Shown: one piece after another, positions 34,885 to 42,996 of the stretch | Position numbering within the stretch: position 1 is the stretch's first letter | Layout: each line of letters starts with the position of its first letter | NCBI GenBank assembly: GCA_035546335.1 | Contig: DATKDP010000046.1 | Coordinates: 1 to 49,192 of the forward strand | Source: DATKDP01 sp035546335 | GTDB lineage: Bacteria > Acidobacteriota > Thermoanaerobaculia > Gp7-AA8 | Direction: 5' to 3' | Length of the DNA stretch: 49,192 nucleotides | The notes under the pieces: generated by a model | What the model saw: the letters and a program-made list of their open reading frames with translations, nothing else | What the model was told of the DNA's origin: nothing | Databases searched by the model: none | Position numbers and translations under genes: made by a program

Positions 34885-37800
34885 CTAGAAGCGGATTCCG
34901 GCCGAGAAGTTGTACGTGCGGGGAAGCTGGTACGAGTTCACATCGGTGGCACCGCCGAAGCTCGTTCCCTTCTGCCAGTGCGCGCCCATCGCCGTGCACT
35001 GCGCAGCCGCCGCGCCCTGCGGGCACTCGATCGGAGTCGTGGTGAACGGATTGAACGCGACCAGCCCTGAGGCTGCGCCGGCGTTACGACGCGTCAGAAC
35101 CGTCCCGTTGGGGTTGATGATGCCGTCGTTGTTGAAAGCGTTGATCAGGCTTCCCTGGAGGAAGATGTTCACGCGGCTGATCGGCAGCGTGTAGGTCACC
35201 GCGAGGTCGGTGCTGTTGAACTCGTCGGTGCGGAACTCGCCGCGATCGCTGAAGAAATAGGTGTGGTTCGTTCCGGCCTGGGAAAGCCTATAGCCCGGGT
35301 TCTCCGCGATTCCGGGGAACTGCGTCCCGGCAGTCCTGCCGGTGGCGTCGATGAACGCGGCCGCGGAGTAGGCACGTCCCGACATGTATGTGTGAAGTAC
35401 CGAGGCGTTGATCTTGCCTGCCGCACCGAGGCCGAAGTCATAGCCGACCCATCCGCGCAGCCGATGGCGTGCATCCTCCGGAAGGTATCCCTCGGGATTC
35501 CGCTTGGCGTATCCGAGGTACTCCGGATACCAGCCGGCGAGCGTCTGAATCGGTGTGTTGGCCGTGGTGACGCCCTCGGTGATGTCATTGCCTTCGAGCT
35601 TGGACCAGGTGTAGTTGCCGCCGACGTTGAAGCGGCTGGGGTTCCACTGCCCGGAGATCATCGCGGCGCGGTACTCGCGTGTGATGTCGTTGGTGTTTTC
35701 CGTCACGCCGACATCGCCGACGTTACCGAACTGGTCGACCGAGCGGCCGGTTGCCGTGGTCAGCCTGGAGGAATAGAAATTCTGCCAGTCGCGCAACACC
35801 AGGTCGGTGCGGAGATAGGCATTGCTGGCGATCTGAAGACCATAGCCGACCGTCAGCTCGTCGACGGATGGCGATTTGATCGATCCTTCGAGTCGCGTGC
35901 CCAGCCCGGAAACGAAGGAGAACGTCATCACATCCTGATTGCTGGTACCGCACCGGCCTGCCGAGTCGCACGCTCCGTTGAACCACTCGAAGAGCATGCG
36001 GATCGCATCGGCGGTGGGGACGAGCTGGTTGAAGGGAGTACCGGCCGGATTGATGACCGGTCCCCGATATGCGTACTGGAACGCGCTCGGGTTGCCTGCA
36101 GACTGCGCAGAGCCGGCGACGTTGCCGTCGGCGACTTTGTTCACGTAGCGGCCATAGCTCGCATTGAGGCGATGACGGCCGCTCCCGGTGAGGTCGTACT
36201 GAAGCCCGAGACGAGGACTGAGCTCGCTGTCGTCGGAGACGACTTTGCCGTCGGCGTCCTTCGCGTCGTTCTTGTCGAAGCGCACCCCGAGATTGACGCT
36301 GAGACGATTGTTGACGTCCCATTTGTCGTTCACGAAGACAGATTGCGTCTCCAGATCGGTTCCCTGAGAGAAGGCGAAAATGGGATTCCACTGGATGACG
36401 GTGTTGGAGTCGAAGCGTGCACGGAGCTCGGTTCCCTCACGGACCACCGTATGGAAGATGCGGAAATCGCTTCCCGACTGATGGTTGTTGGCGATTCGCT
36501 CCTCGGCGAAGTTCTCGGCACCGCCGACGATGTTGTGCGTTCCGTAGCGGCTGCTGCTGAGGAAGTAGTTCGCCTTGAGCGCCATCAGATCGTTGTTCCG
36601 TTCCTCGTCGGTGCAGGTTCCGCAGAAGGTGGAGGTCCACCAGCGGCGGTTGGTGTTGCTGATGTCGACGAGGAGGGTTCCATTGATCAGATCGCGGAAG
36701 GGCGATCCCGAACCGACGAAGGCGAACTCCTTGTTCGAGTAGAGCGCCTCGAGAAGAAAGTTGTTGCTCAAAATTCCGTTGTACTGCACCGAATAGAGCG
36801 AGTTCGGAAGTGAGCGGTTGAACAGGCTCTGCGTATCCATGATGTTGAACTGGAAGTCGTTGACCAGGTCGTCGGTGATGTCGAGGTAGGAGCCGACGAG
36901 ACTGTGCTTCGGCGTGATCTGTGCCGTGAGCTTCCCTTCGAGCCGTGTTTCTTCACGCACGCGCGTCCACGGAACGTTGGTCAGCGTGGTGAAAAACTGC
37001 TGGTCCGCCTCGGTCAGGCGGCCGGCGCCGAAGAACCAGAGGCGGTCGCGGAAAATGAACCCGCCGAGCGTCGCCTCGTAGACTTCATTGAGAACGTCCG
37101 CGTTGTCGACCGTTTGGTTCGGTGCGCGCTTCGTCCAGCTCGGGTTGGTGAAGCTGTCACGGAACGAGCCGGAGAACTCGTTGCCACCCGACTTGGTGAT
37201 CGTGCTGATCACGCCGCCGGTGAATCGTCCATACTCGGCGGAGACACCGCCGGTGATGATCGTCGTTTCCTGGATTGCATCTTCGATGAAGAGATTGTGC
37301 GGCTGGCCGCGGAGATTCTCGTTCACGACCACGCCGTTCACCAGGAAGACGTTGTCCGACGACGCGGCGCCGGCGATCGAAAATCCAAGGTTGGCGTTGT
37401 CAGCGCGTCCGCCGAGGCCCGGCGCGACTCCCGGTGCGAGCGCCACGGCGTTGAGGATGTTGCGCTGAACCGGGAGCTGGTCGACGAGCGATGAGGTAAT
37501 GTTCGTGCTGATCTGCGTCGTCTCCAGGACCGCTGGAGCCGTGGCCGTCACCGTGATCGCCTCGCTGATCGCGGCGACGCGCAGATCGGCGTCGACGCGG
37601 CTCGCCTGAGCGAGTGCGAGAGTTGACGTCCGAGTGACGGGCTGCAATCCGTCCAGCTCGAAGCGAATGGAATAGACCCCGGGCGGCAGGGCTGGAAAAT
37701 TGTAACCTCCGGTGTCGGAAGTGACCGTGGTTCGAACGCCCTGCAGGGCGGGTGACGAGATGGTCACGGTGGCGCCCGGCAGCGGGTTGCCATCGGTCGT

Positions 37801-37896
37801 CACTGTGCCGGTGAGCGAGGATGTGGTTTGCGCGAAGGCAGGAAGGCCCGCGAGCAGAACCAGGAAACTCAACAGGATACGAGAGTAGTACTTCAT
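34885..37896 (-). CDS. Oar-like TonB-dependent outer-membrane receptor 1
   Basis: A 1003-residue outer-membrane protein. The signal peptide is MKYYSRILLSFLVLLAGLPAFAQ. Residues about 27-105 are a carboxypeptidase-regulatory-like (CnaB-like) domain (LTGTVTTDGNPLPGATVTI, GVYSIRFELDGLQPV), about 110-235 the plug (VLETTQISTNITSSLVDQLPV; FLVNGVVVNENLRGQPHNL; GRFTGGVISTITKSGGNEFSG) and the rest a beta-barrel ending in YNFSAGIRF with terminal Phe. This is the Oar/acidobacterial TonB-receptor architecture; substrate unknown. It is a close paralogue of the receptor at 45598-48591. ATG 37896 has AGGAGG 8 bp upstream; a longer frame to 37929 is rejected. It ends at a strong terminator. Confidence 0.95.
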   Translation of the reverse strand: MKYYSRILLSFLVLLAGLPAFAQTTSSLTGTVTTDGNPLPGATVTISSPALQGVRTTVTSDTGGYNFPALPPGVYSIRFELDGLQPVTRTSTLALAQASRVDADLRVAAISEAITVTATAPAVLETTQISTNITSSLVDQLPVQRNILNAVALAPGVAPGLGGRADNANLGFSIAGAASSDNVFLVNGVVVNENLRGQPHNLFIEDAIQETTIITGGVSAEYGRFTGGVISTITKSGGNEFSGSFRDSFTNPSWTKRAPNQTVDNADVLNEVYEATLGGFIFRDRLWFFGAGRLTEADQQFFTTLTNVPWTRVREETRLEGKLTAQITPKHSLVGSYLDITDDLVNDFQFNIMDTQSLFNRSLPNSLYSVQYNGILSNNFLLEALYSNKEFAFVGSGSPFRDLINGTLLVDISNTNRRWWTSTFCGTCTDEERNNDLMALKANYFLSSSRYGTHNIVGGAENFAEERIANNHQSGSDFRIFHTVVREGTELRARFDSNTVIQWNPIFAFSQGTDLETQSVFVNDKWDVNNRLSVNLGVRFDKNDAKDADGKVVSDDSELSPRLGLQYDLTGSGRHRLNASYGRYVNKVADGNVAGSAQSAGNPSAFQYAYRGPVINPAGTPFNQLVPTADAIRMLFEWFNGACDSAGRCGTSNQDVMTFSFVSGLGTRLEGSIKSPSVDELTVGYGLQIASNAYLRTDLVLRDWQNFYSSRLTTATGRSVDQFGNVGDVGVTENTNDITREYRAAMISGQWNPSRFNVGGNYTWSKLEGNDITEGVTTANTPIQTLAGWYPEYLGYAKRNPEGYLPEDARHRLRGWVGYDFGLGAAGKINASVLHTYMSGRAYSAAAFIDATGRTAGTQFPGIAENPGYRLSQAGTNHTYFFSDRGEFRTDEFNSTDLAVTYTLPISRVNIFLQGSLINAFNNDGIINPNGTVLTRRNAGAASGLVAFNPFTTTPIECPQGAAAAQCTAMGAHWQKGTSFGGATDVNSYQLPRTYNFSAGIRF

Positions 37897-37954
37897 TCCA
37901 TGTTCCTCCTTTTGCTTGTGCCGTCGCAACGGCGTGAAGTCGGGTGATTCGAGG

Positions 37955-37998
37955 CGATAGCTATCGTTGGTTATATCTGTGCCTCCTATATCTGTCTG
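37955..37998 (-). promoter_or_regulatory. Candidate promoter and operator of Oar-like receptor gene 1
   Basis: On the minus strand CAGACA (37998-37993) and TATAAC (37975-37970) are spaced 17 bp, a plausible sigma-70 promoter about 75 bp before the ATG. A perfect 12-bp palindrome CGATAGCTATCG (37955-37966) covers the likely start point, and two direct repeats TATATCTGT (37972-37980 and 37987-37995), 15 bp apart, overlap the promoter. These are candidate regulator sites; the regulator is unknown. Confidence 0.5.
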
Positions 37999-38659
37999 AT
38001 ATGTATCGGCCTGCGTTGATGTGCACTGCGGTAGCCATGTGCCGAGCGGTCGTCAACCATCTCTTTCTGCTCGACTTGTCTCGCCGGCGCGGCTCCCGGT
38101 CATTGCGTCTCGATTCAATTGCTTGATCGGCGAAGCCGTTTTGCTTGAACTCCGGAAGGAGAGAAGCACTCATGACCACGTGTAGCGGCTCGCTGTTCGA
38201 AGCGGATAGCGCGTGGTGCGGCCCGAGACGTGACGGAGGTGTCTCGTGAGGGTGAAGGATTCGAAACGAGTCGGTAGCGGAGTGTTGACGAACGTGGCGG
38301 AGAAGGCGTCCTGGGGCGGCTGGCAGCGCGACCATGACGGCCGATGAACCAACGGTGTGGTGGAACGGGACGAAGACATCGTCTTCGTTCAAGAATTTGG
38401 ATGAGGATGTGGCAGGGGTGTCGGGCCTCCCGCGCTCATCCCCTGCTTTTCATCCCGAGCGAGGCAGCGGCTTCCGTTGAAGGAAAAAGACACTGCACCC
38501 TTGCGTCATCCTGAGGGCGGAAGGGAGGGATGACAGCAGGGACCGTGGCCGAAGATTCCGATGCTCGGCCTGGTGACAGACGAGAGTGTGAGCGATGGGG
38601 ACGGCTCGTAGCGGACGCACCCGGCACTGGGTTGCGTTGGACCCGCGCGGGATGACGCC
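37999..38659. other. 660-bp gap between receptor 1 and ettA: leader-like ORFs and repeats
   Basis: Bases 37999-38400 hold no recognised gene, apart from two short overlapping plus-strand ORFs (38172-38249 and 38246-38347). Bases 38410-38540 contain degenerate GC-rich repeats and TCATCC-type fragments related to 34684. Bases 38545-38620 are a GTGGCCGAAGATTCC-type palindrome with its GATGGGGACG flank. The ettA stop follows at 38660. Confidence 0.5.
38172..38249 (+). CDS. Possible 25-residue peptide (leader-like ORF)
   Basis: ATG at 38172 is preceded by GGAAGGAG about 9 bp upstream, the best ribosome site in this gap. The product MTTCSGSLFEADSAWCGPRR plus DGGVS has two cysteines. Its stop overlaps the GTG of a second short frame (38246-38347, 33 residues, ending EKASWGGWQRDHDGR) in a GTGA overlap. 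No homology is recognised; it may be a chance frame. Confidence 0.25.
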   Translation: MTTCSGSLFEADSAWCGPRRDGGVS

Positions 38660-40348
38660 TTACGAACGCGTGAGCTGCTGGTACCGGATTCGATGCGGCT
38701 GCTCGGCGTCGGCGCCGAGGCGCTTTCTGCGGTCGGCTTCGTACTCCGAGTAATTCCCCTCGAAGAAGACGACGTTGCTGTCGCCTTCGAAGGCGAGAAT
38801 GTGCGTCGCGATGCGATCGAGGAACCAGCGGTCGTGGCTGATCACGACGGCACATCCGGCGAAGTTCTCGAGCGCCTCCTCGAGAGCCCGCATCGTGTTG
38901 ACGTCGAGATCGTTCGTCGGTTCATCGAGAAGCAGAACGTTGGCTCCCTCTTTCAACACCTTCGCGAGATGAACGCGGTTCCGCTCGCCCCCGGAAAGGA
39001 GGCCGACCTTCTTCTGCTGATCGGTTCCGGAGAAGTTGAAGCGGGCCACGTAAGCCCGCGAGCTCATCTCGCGTGCTCCGAGCTGGACGAGGTCGAGTCC
39101 GCCGGAGATCTCCTCCCAGATCGTTCTGTCCGCGCCCAGCGAGTCTCGGCTCTGATCGACCGAGGCGAGCTTGACGGTCTCCCCGAGGCGGATCGTTCCG
39201 GAGTCCGGCGCTTCGATCCCTGTGAGCATTCTGAACAACGTCGTCTTTCCTGCGCCATTCGGACCGATCACCCCGACGATGCCTCCAGGAGGAAGAGCGA
39301 AGCTCATCGAATCGATGAGCAGCCGATCGCCGTATCCTTTCGAAACTCCATCGGCTTCCACGACGAGATTGCCGAGACGCGGGCCGGCCGGTATGTAGAT
39401 CTCGAGATCGCTCGAGCGTTGGTCAGTCTCCCGATCGAGAAGGGCTTCGTAGGCGTTGATCCTCGCCTTCCCCTTTGCCTGTCGTGCCTTCGGCGACATA
39501 CGGATCCACTCGAGCTCGCGCTGGAGTGTTTTCTGCCGCTGCGATTCGGCCTTTTCCTCCTGCTGGAGGCGAAGCTGTTTTTGCTCCAGCCACGAGGAGT
39601 AATTGCCCTTCCAGGGAATGCCTTCACCGCGATCGAGCTCCAGAATCCAGCCGGCGACGTTGTCGAGGAAGTAGCGATCGTGCGTCACCGCGATGACGGT
39701 TCCCTCGTACTGCTGAAGGTGCTGTTCGAGCCAGCCGACCGATTCGGCATCGAGATGGTTCGTCGGCTCGTCGAGCAACAGGATGTCGGGCTTCTGGAGG
39801 AGCAACCTGCAGAGCGCCACACGACGCCGCTCACCGCCCGACAGGACTTTCACCGGCGTGTCGCCCGGAGGGCAGCGGAGTGCGTCCATTGCCATCTCGA
39901 GGCGGCTGTCGAGCTCCCACGCGTCCGCGGCTTCGAGTTTTTCCTGAACGCTACCTTGCCGCTCGAGGAGTTTCTCCATCTCCCCATCGCTCATCGGCTC
40001 GGCGAAGCGATTGTTGATCTCGTCGTACTCCCTCAGGAGATCGACGAGGTTCTGAACGCCCTGCTCCACGACCTTGCGAACGGTCATTTCTTCGTCCAGA
40101 CGCGGCTCCTGTTCGAGAAAGCCGACCGTGTGACCAGGCGACAAGACGGTCTCGCCGAGAAAGTCGCGGTCGACTCCCGCGAGAATCCGGAGCAGCGAGC
40201 TCTTTCCCGATCCGTTGAGACCGATCACGCCGATCTTCGCCCCGTAAAAGTACGACAGATAGATGTTCTTCAGGACGGGTTTTTTGTCGTAGTACTTGCT
40301 GACTCCGACCATCGAGTAGATGACTTTGTTCGGTGCTGGTTGCGCCAT
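38660..40348 (-). CDS. ettA: Energy-dependent translational throttle protein EttA (ABC-F)
   Basis: A 562-residue soluble ABC-F ATPase with two ABC domains and no TM. ABC1: Walker A GLNGSGKSS (43-51), signature LSGGERRRVALCRLL, Walker B ILLLDEPTNHLDAES. ABC2: GPNGAGKTTLFRM, LSGGERNRVHLAKVL, VLLLDEPTNDLDVNT. The N-terminal VIYSMVGVSKYYDKKPVLKNIYLSYFYGAKIGVIG, the arm region in ABC1 and the linker with WIRMSPKARQAKGKARINAYEAL are characteristic of EttA, which binds the ribosomal E site and gates the first elongation steps by ATP/ADP ratio. ATG 40348 gives the normal start; length matches E. coli (555). Confidence 0.97.
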   Translation of the reverse strand: MAQPAPNKVIYSMVGVSKYYDKKPVLKNIYLSYFYGAKIGVIGLNGSGKSSLLRILAGVDRDFLGETVLSPGHTVGFLEQEPRLDEEMTVRKVVEQGVQNLVDLLREYDEINNRFAEPMSDGEMEKLLERQGSVQEKLEAADAWELDSRLEMAMDALRCPPGDTPVKVLSGGERRRVALCRLLLQKPDILLLDEPTNHLDAESVGWLEQHLQQYEGTVIAVTHDRYFLDNVAGWILELDRGEGIPWKGNYSSWLEQKQLRLQQEEKAESQRQKTLQRELEWIRMSPKARQAKGKARINAYEALLDRETDQRSSDLEIYIPAGPRLGNLVVEADGVSKGYGDRLLIDSMSFALPPGGIVGVIGPNGAGKTTLFRMLTGIEAPDSGTIRLGETVKLASVDQSRDSLGADRTIWEEISGGLDLVQLGAREMSSRAYVARFNFSGTDQQKKVGLLSGGERNRVHLAKVLKEGANVLLLDEPTNDLDVNTMRALEEALENFAGCAVVISHDRWFLDRIATHILAFEGDSNVVFFEGNYSEYEADRRKRLGADAEQPHRIRYQQLTRS

Positions 40349-40434
40349 GGTGTCGAGAAACAACGGCCGGCCGGCCGGAAATTGCAGACTCTGGCGCAAA
40401 AGTGCTCTCGTTCCGGCTTCGGAGCATCTTGCGA

Positions 40435-40599
40435 ATGAATCCGGTCTTTGTGATCACTCTTTTCCTCGTCTTCATCGCTGTCGGGTTCTTCCTCGCGATG
40501 GCAGTTCATCCCCTGGGCCGGCTCTTCCTCGCCATCGGCGTCACGGGCTTCCGCGTTTATGTGCTCTGGATTCTTCCGCGTGGCAAGGGACCGCGGTAG
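40435..40599 (+). CDS. Possible small membrane protein
   Basis: A 54-residue frame with one or two TM segments (FVITLFLVFIAVGFFLAMAVHPL and LFLAIGVTGFRVYVLWIL), ending in a basic PRGKGPR. GGAG lies about 11 bp upstream of the ATG. It is divergent from ettA, and its strongly hydrophobic composition is unlike the arginine/serine-rich artefact frames around it. A longer in-frame start exists at 40333 but overlaps ettA. No family recognised. Confidence 0.45.
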   Translation: MNPVFVITLFLVFIAVGFFLAMAVHPLGRLFLAIGVTGFRVYVLWILPRGKGPR

Positions 40600-40633
40600 G
40601 GGCGGGGGCTTTGACCGATTTCGCACCCACACG

Positions 40634-40854
40634 CCGAAGGCGTGCAAGGATTCCAGCCGGTGGTGAGCGCGAAGCGGAACGTTGCGCTCAGCGCGAAGTC
40701 AGCAGCAGCCCGGCAGGGCTGCCGGGAAAGGGGCGTGTGCTGTCACATTCGTCCTGGCACCCCTGCCGGGGTGCCCCGTTTCAATTGTCGGATCTCGCAA
40801 ACCGGTGGTGGCGCTTCGCGCTCACCACCGGCTGGAATCCTTGCACGCCTTCGG
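40634..40854. mobile_element. MITE-like element with perfect 43-bp terminal inverted repeats
   Basis: Bases 40634-40676 and 40812-40854 are perfect inverted repeats of 43 bp, starting CCGAAGGCGTGCAAGGATTC and including GGTGGTGAGCGCGAAGCG. The 135-bp interior holds AGCAGCCCGGCAGGGCTGCC and GGCACCCCTGCCGGGGTGCC, two further hairpins. There is no ORF of note. A second, partly diverged member begins at 49063 and runs out of the window. It resembles a non-autonomous element, but no flanking target duplication is evident. Confidence 0.75.
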
Positions 40855-40860
40855 GGTGAC

Positions 40861-40902
40861 CCTTCACTCTTCACCCTTCACTCTTCACCCTTCACCCTTC
40901 AT
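40861..40902. repeat. CTTCACCCTTCACTCTT tandem repeat
   Basis: Three or more tandem copies of CTTCAC(T/C)C(T)TTCACC-type 7-mers directly after the stop of the VWFA-related gene (minus strand). No stable stem, so not a clear terminator. Confidence 0.6.
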
Positions 40903-40903
40903 C

Positions 40904-42550
40904 TCACGGCCCGACGGCAATGCGATCGAATCCGCTCAGACCCGAGCGATGATCGAGCACGCCGACGGAGATCTGATCGGCTCTCCCCTCGAGACCGACT
41001 TCGACGGCGAAGGTGAGGTGTCGCCCGACAGCCTGCTTGATCGCCTCCGGCGGCCAGCGGAGGGGATGAATCTGCCGGTTGACCGGGCTGACATCGCCCT
41101 CCGGACTGCCCACGCAGATGAAGACCGAGAAAGCGCCTGTATGGGTTCCATCCTGTTCGGGAGCGAGTGTCAGCCGATCGGCTGGAATCAGCACATGGAG
41201 CGGTGCCATCCGGTTGGGTCCCACCTTGCTGACGACGCCGGCAATCTGGAGAGAAATCCCGAGGTCGTTGTCATGCGGCGCCTGAAAATGATTCGCCGTG
41301 ACGCGGTCTTCCATCTCCCGCTCCAGAGGCGGAACCGAGACGAAACTGCGCGTGCGCAGTCGGAGCCCGTCGCGTGTCGTGCGAATCTCCACCCGGCGGA
41401 TGTCCGGGCCGGTTGCGGCGCGATAGCCGAGCGAATAGTACGATCCGATGTCGCTCGCGATCCGGGAAAAGGCCACAGCGGGCCGGGCACCGAGGATGGC
41501 CAGACCGCCCGTGATTCCGCTCAGCATCTGAAATCCCGTCGATTCTTCGCCAGCCACCGCGAACTGCACGTTCTGGTCGGTCGGTCGGGTCTGATCGACA
41601 CCTCCCGCACTGAGCTGCCCGGGTTGTTGTGGATTGACTGCATAGATCGTCAATCCCTGCGCGGCAGCGGCTCTGCCGACGGACTCGATCAACGCGCCCT
41701 TTTGATACTGCGACGCCTCCGCCATGGGGTTTGCGTTCCGGCTTCCGGGCAACGGACGTGACGAGGCGAGCGTTTGCTGCCGTGCATTCTCGAGAAACTG
41801 GAAGAGGTCGCGGCCCGGGTCGGTGGCAAACGACTCGCCCGCGAGGATGACGATCTTCTTTCCTCCGACTCCCCGAAGCGTTTCGAGGAATGAGCCGAAA
41901 GCGGTCGAGAACTGCTGGACCTCGACGGCGGCGGACTCCGCATGGGCCGCCGCTGCCGAGAGGAGGACTCCGAAGGAAATCGAGCCTCCGGCAGTCGAAG
42001 CGACCTCGTTGTCGATCAGCGCGTCGCGGATCTCCTTCTCCAGGCGTCGCTTCGAAGCGTCGCGCGGGCTGGGAGCGAGTCTCTCCTTCGCCATGCTCTC
42101 GAGCGTGGCGCGCGTCGTGGCAGGGTCGTCGTTCCATGGTTGGCGGATGGCCAGCGATCGATTCCAGGAGACGATCATGACCGCATCACCCGGGCGAAGC
42201 ATCGATGTCAGAGAATCGCGCGCAGCAGCGACGATCTGCCTGCGACCCGGGAGCGAGAGGGAGGTGTCGTCGAAGAAAAGCACGATGCGACGAGAGGTCG
42301 CAATCGTTCCCTCCTGCGGGCCGGAGGATCTCACCTCATGGAAGTTCGTGATCTCGCGCTTCTCTCCATTCTCGTAGAGCTCGAAATCGGCTGCGGTCAG
42401 ATCGTGAATACCATTTCCGCGGGCGTCGGTGACGACGACGTCGATGTTCGTCACGCGAACATCGACGATCTCTCCGAACTGGGGCGGCTGCTGTGCGTGA
42501 ACGGCCGTGACGATGGTGAGGAGCGTGAGGGACAGCAGGAGGGCTCGCAT
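40904..42550 (-). CDS. Secreted VWFA-related protein (acidobacterial type)
   Basis: A 548-residue protein with a Sec signal peptide (MRALLLSLTLLTIVTAVHAQ). Residues about 25-85 are the conserved lead domain (VDVRVTNIDVVVTDARGNGIHDLTAADFELYENGEKREI) of the 'VWFA-related Acidobacterial domain' family, followed by a VWA-like fold (about 95-330: RRIVLFFDDTSLSLPGRRQIV; DAVMIVSWNRSL; KKIVILAGESF). The strand-end DDTSLS stands in place of a classical MIDAS DxSxS. The C-terminal part (about 370-548) is beta-rich (YYSLGYRAATGPDIRRVEIRTTRDGLRLRTRSFVSVPP). The function of this large family is unknown. It supports the phylum assignment. Confidence 0.9.
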   Translation of the reverse strand: MRALLLSLTLLTIVTAVHAQQPPQFGEIVDVRVTNIDVVVTDARGNGIHDLTAADFELYENGEKREITNFHEVRSSGPQEGTIATSRRIVLFFDDTSLSLPGRRQIVAAARDSLTSMLRPGDAVMIVSWNRSLAIRQPWNDDPATTRATLESMAKERLAPSPRDASKRRLEKEIRDALIDNEVASTAGGSISFGVLLSAAAAHAESAAVEVQQFSTAFGSFLETLRGVGGKKIVILAGESFATDPGRDLFQFLENARQQTLASSRPLPGSRNANPMAEASQYQKGALIESVGRAAAAQGLTIYAVNPQQPGQLSAGGVDQTRPTDQNVQFAVAGEESTGFQMLSGITGGLAILGARPAVAFSRIASDIGSYYSLGYRAATGPDIRRVEIRTTRDGLRLRTRSFVSVPPLEREMEDRVTANHFQAPHDNDLGISLQIAGVVSKVGPNRMAPLHVLIPADRLTLAPEQDGTHTGAFSVFICVGSPEGDVSPVNRQIHPLRWPPEAIKQAVGRHLTFAVEVGLEGRADQISVGVLDHRSGLSGFDRIAVGP

Positions 42551-42996
42551 GAAATCATTCTAGAGCCTCTGCGCCGATTTTGGTGTGTCACGAAACCATG
42601 ACGCGGCGAGTGGCCGAAGATTCCGATCTTCGGTCCGGTGACGGACGACAAGATGAGCGATGGGGACGCTTCGTCGCGGACGGTAACCGCGTGATGGTCG
42701 GTTGCATCATCGCGGATGGAACAGGGGCGGGCGCGGGACGCCCGCTCTCCCTTGCATTGGACCAGAGTGGAGATCCCTCGCCTTCCCGCCCACCATCCCG
42801 CTCAGGATGGCAGCTGTGGCCGAAGATTCCGATCTTCGGCCTGGTGACGGACGACGAGGTGAGCGATCGGGACGCTCGTCGCGGACGGTAACCGCGTGAT
42901 GGTCGGTTGCATCATCGCGGATGGAACAGGGGCGGGCGCGGGACGCCCGCTCTCCCCTGCATTGGACCCGCTCGGGATGACAGCAGGGACCGCATG
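42551..42996. repeat. Tandem 206-bp repeat array with GTGGCCGAAGATTCC palindromes
   Basis: Two units, 42610-42815 and 42816-about 42985, each start with a GTGGCCGAAGATTCCGATC palindrome, continue with GGTGACGGACGAC..GAGCGATGGGGACG-type sequence and GGTAACCGCGTGATGGTCGG, then the CAGGGGCGGGCGCGGGACGC element (42722-42751 and 42927-42956). The first ends with TTGGACCAGAGTGG..CATCCCGCTCAGGATGGCAG, the second with a shortened TTGGACCCGCTCGGGATGACAG. No gene is supported. Confidence 0.85.

Noticed and set aside
37961..38392. 143-codon minus-strand frame upstream of receptor 1
   Set aside because: It spans the likely receptor promoter and has a non-conserved, basic product with no ribosome site; I treat the region as non-coding.
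38693..40438. 581-codon plus-strand frame opposite ettA
   Set aside because: An antisense shadow of EttA, whose motifs on the minus strand are beyond doubt.
42610..42985. Possible CRISPR array
   Set aside because: Only two units of about 206 bp, internally composed of other dispersed repeats, no 25-40-bp direct repeat with unique spacers and no cas genes.
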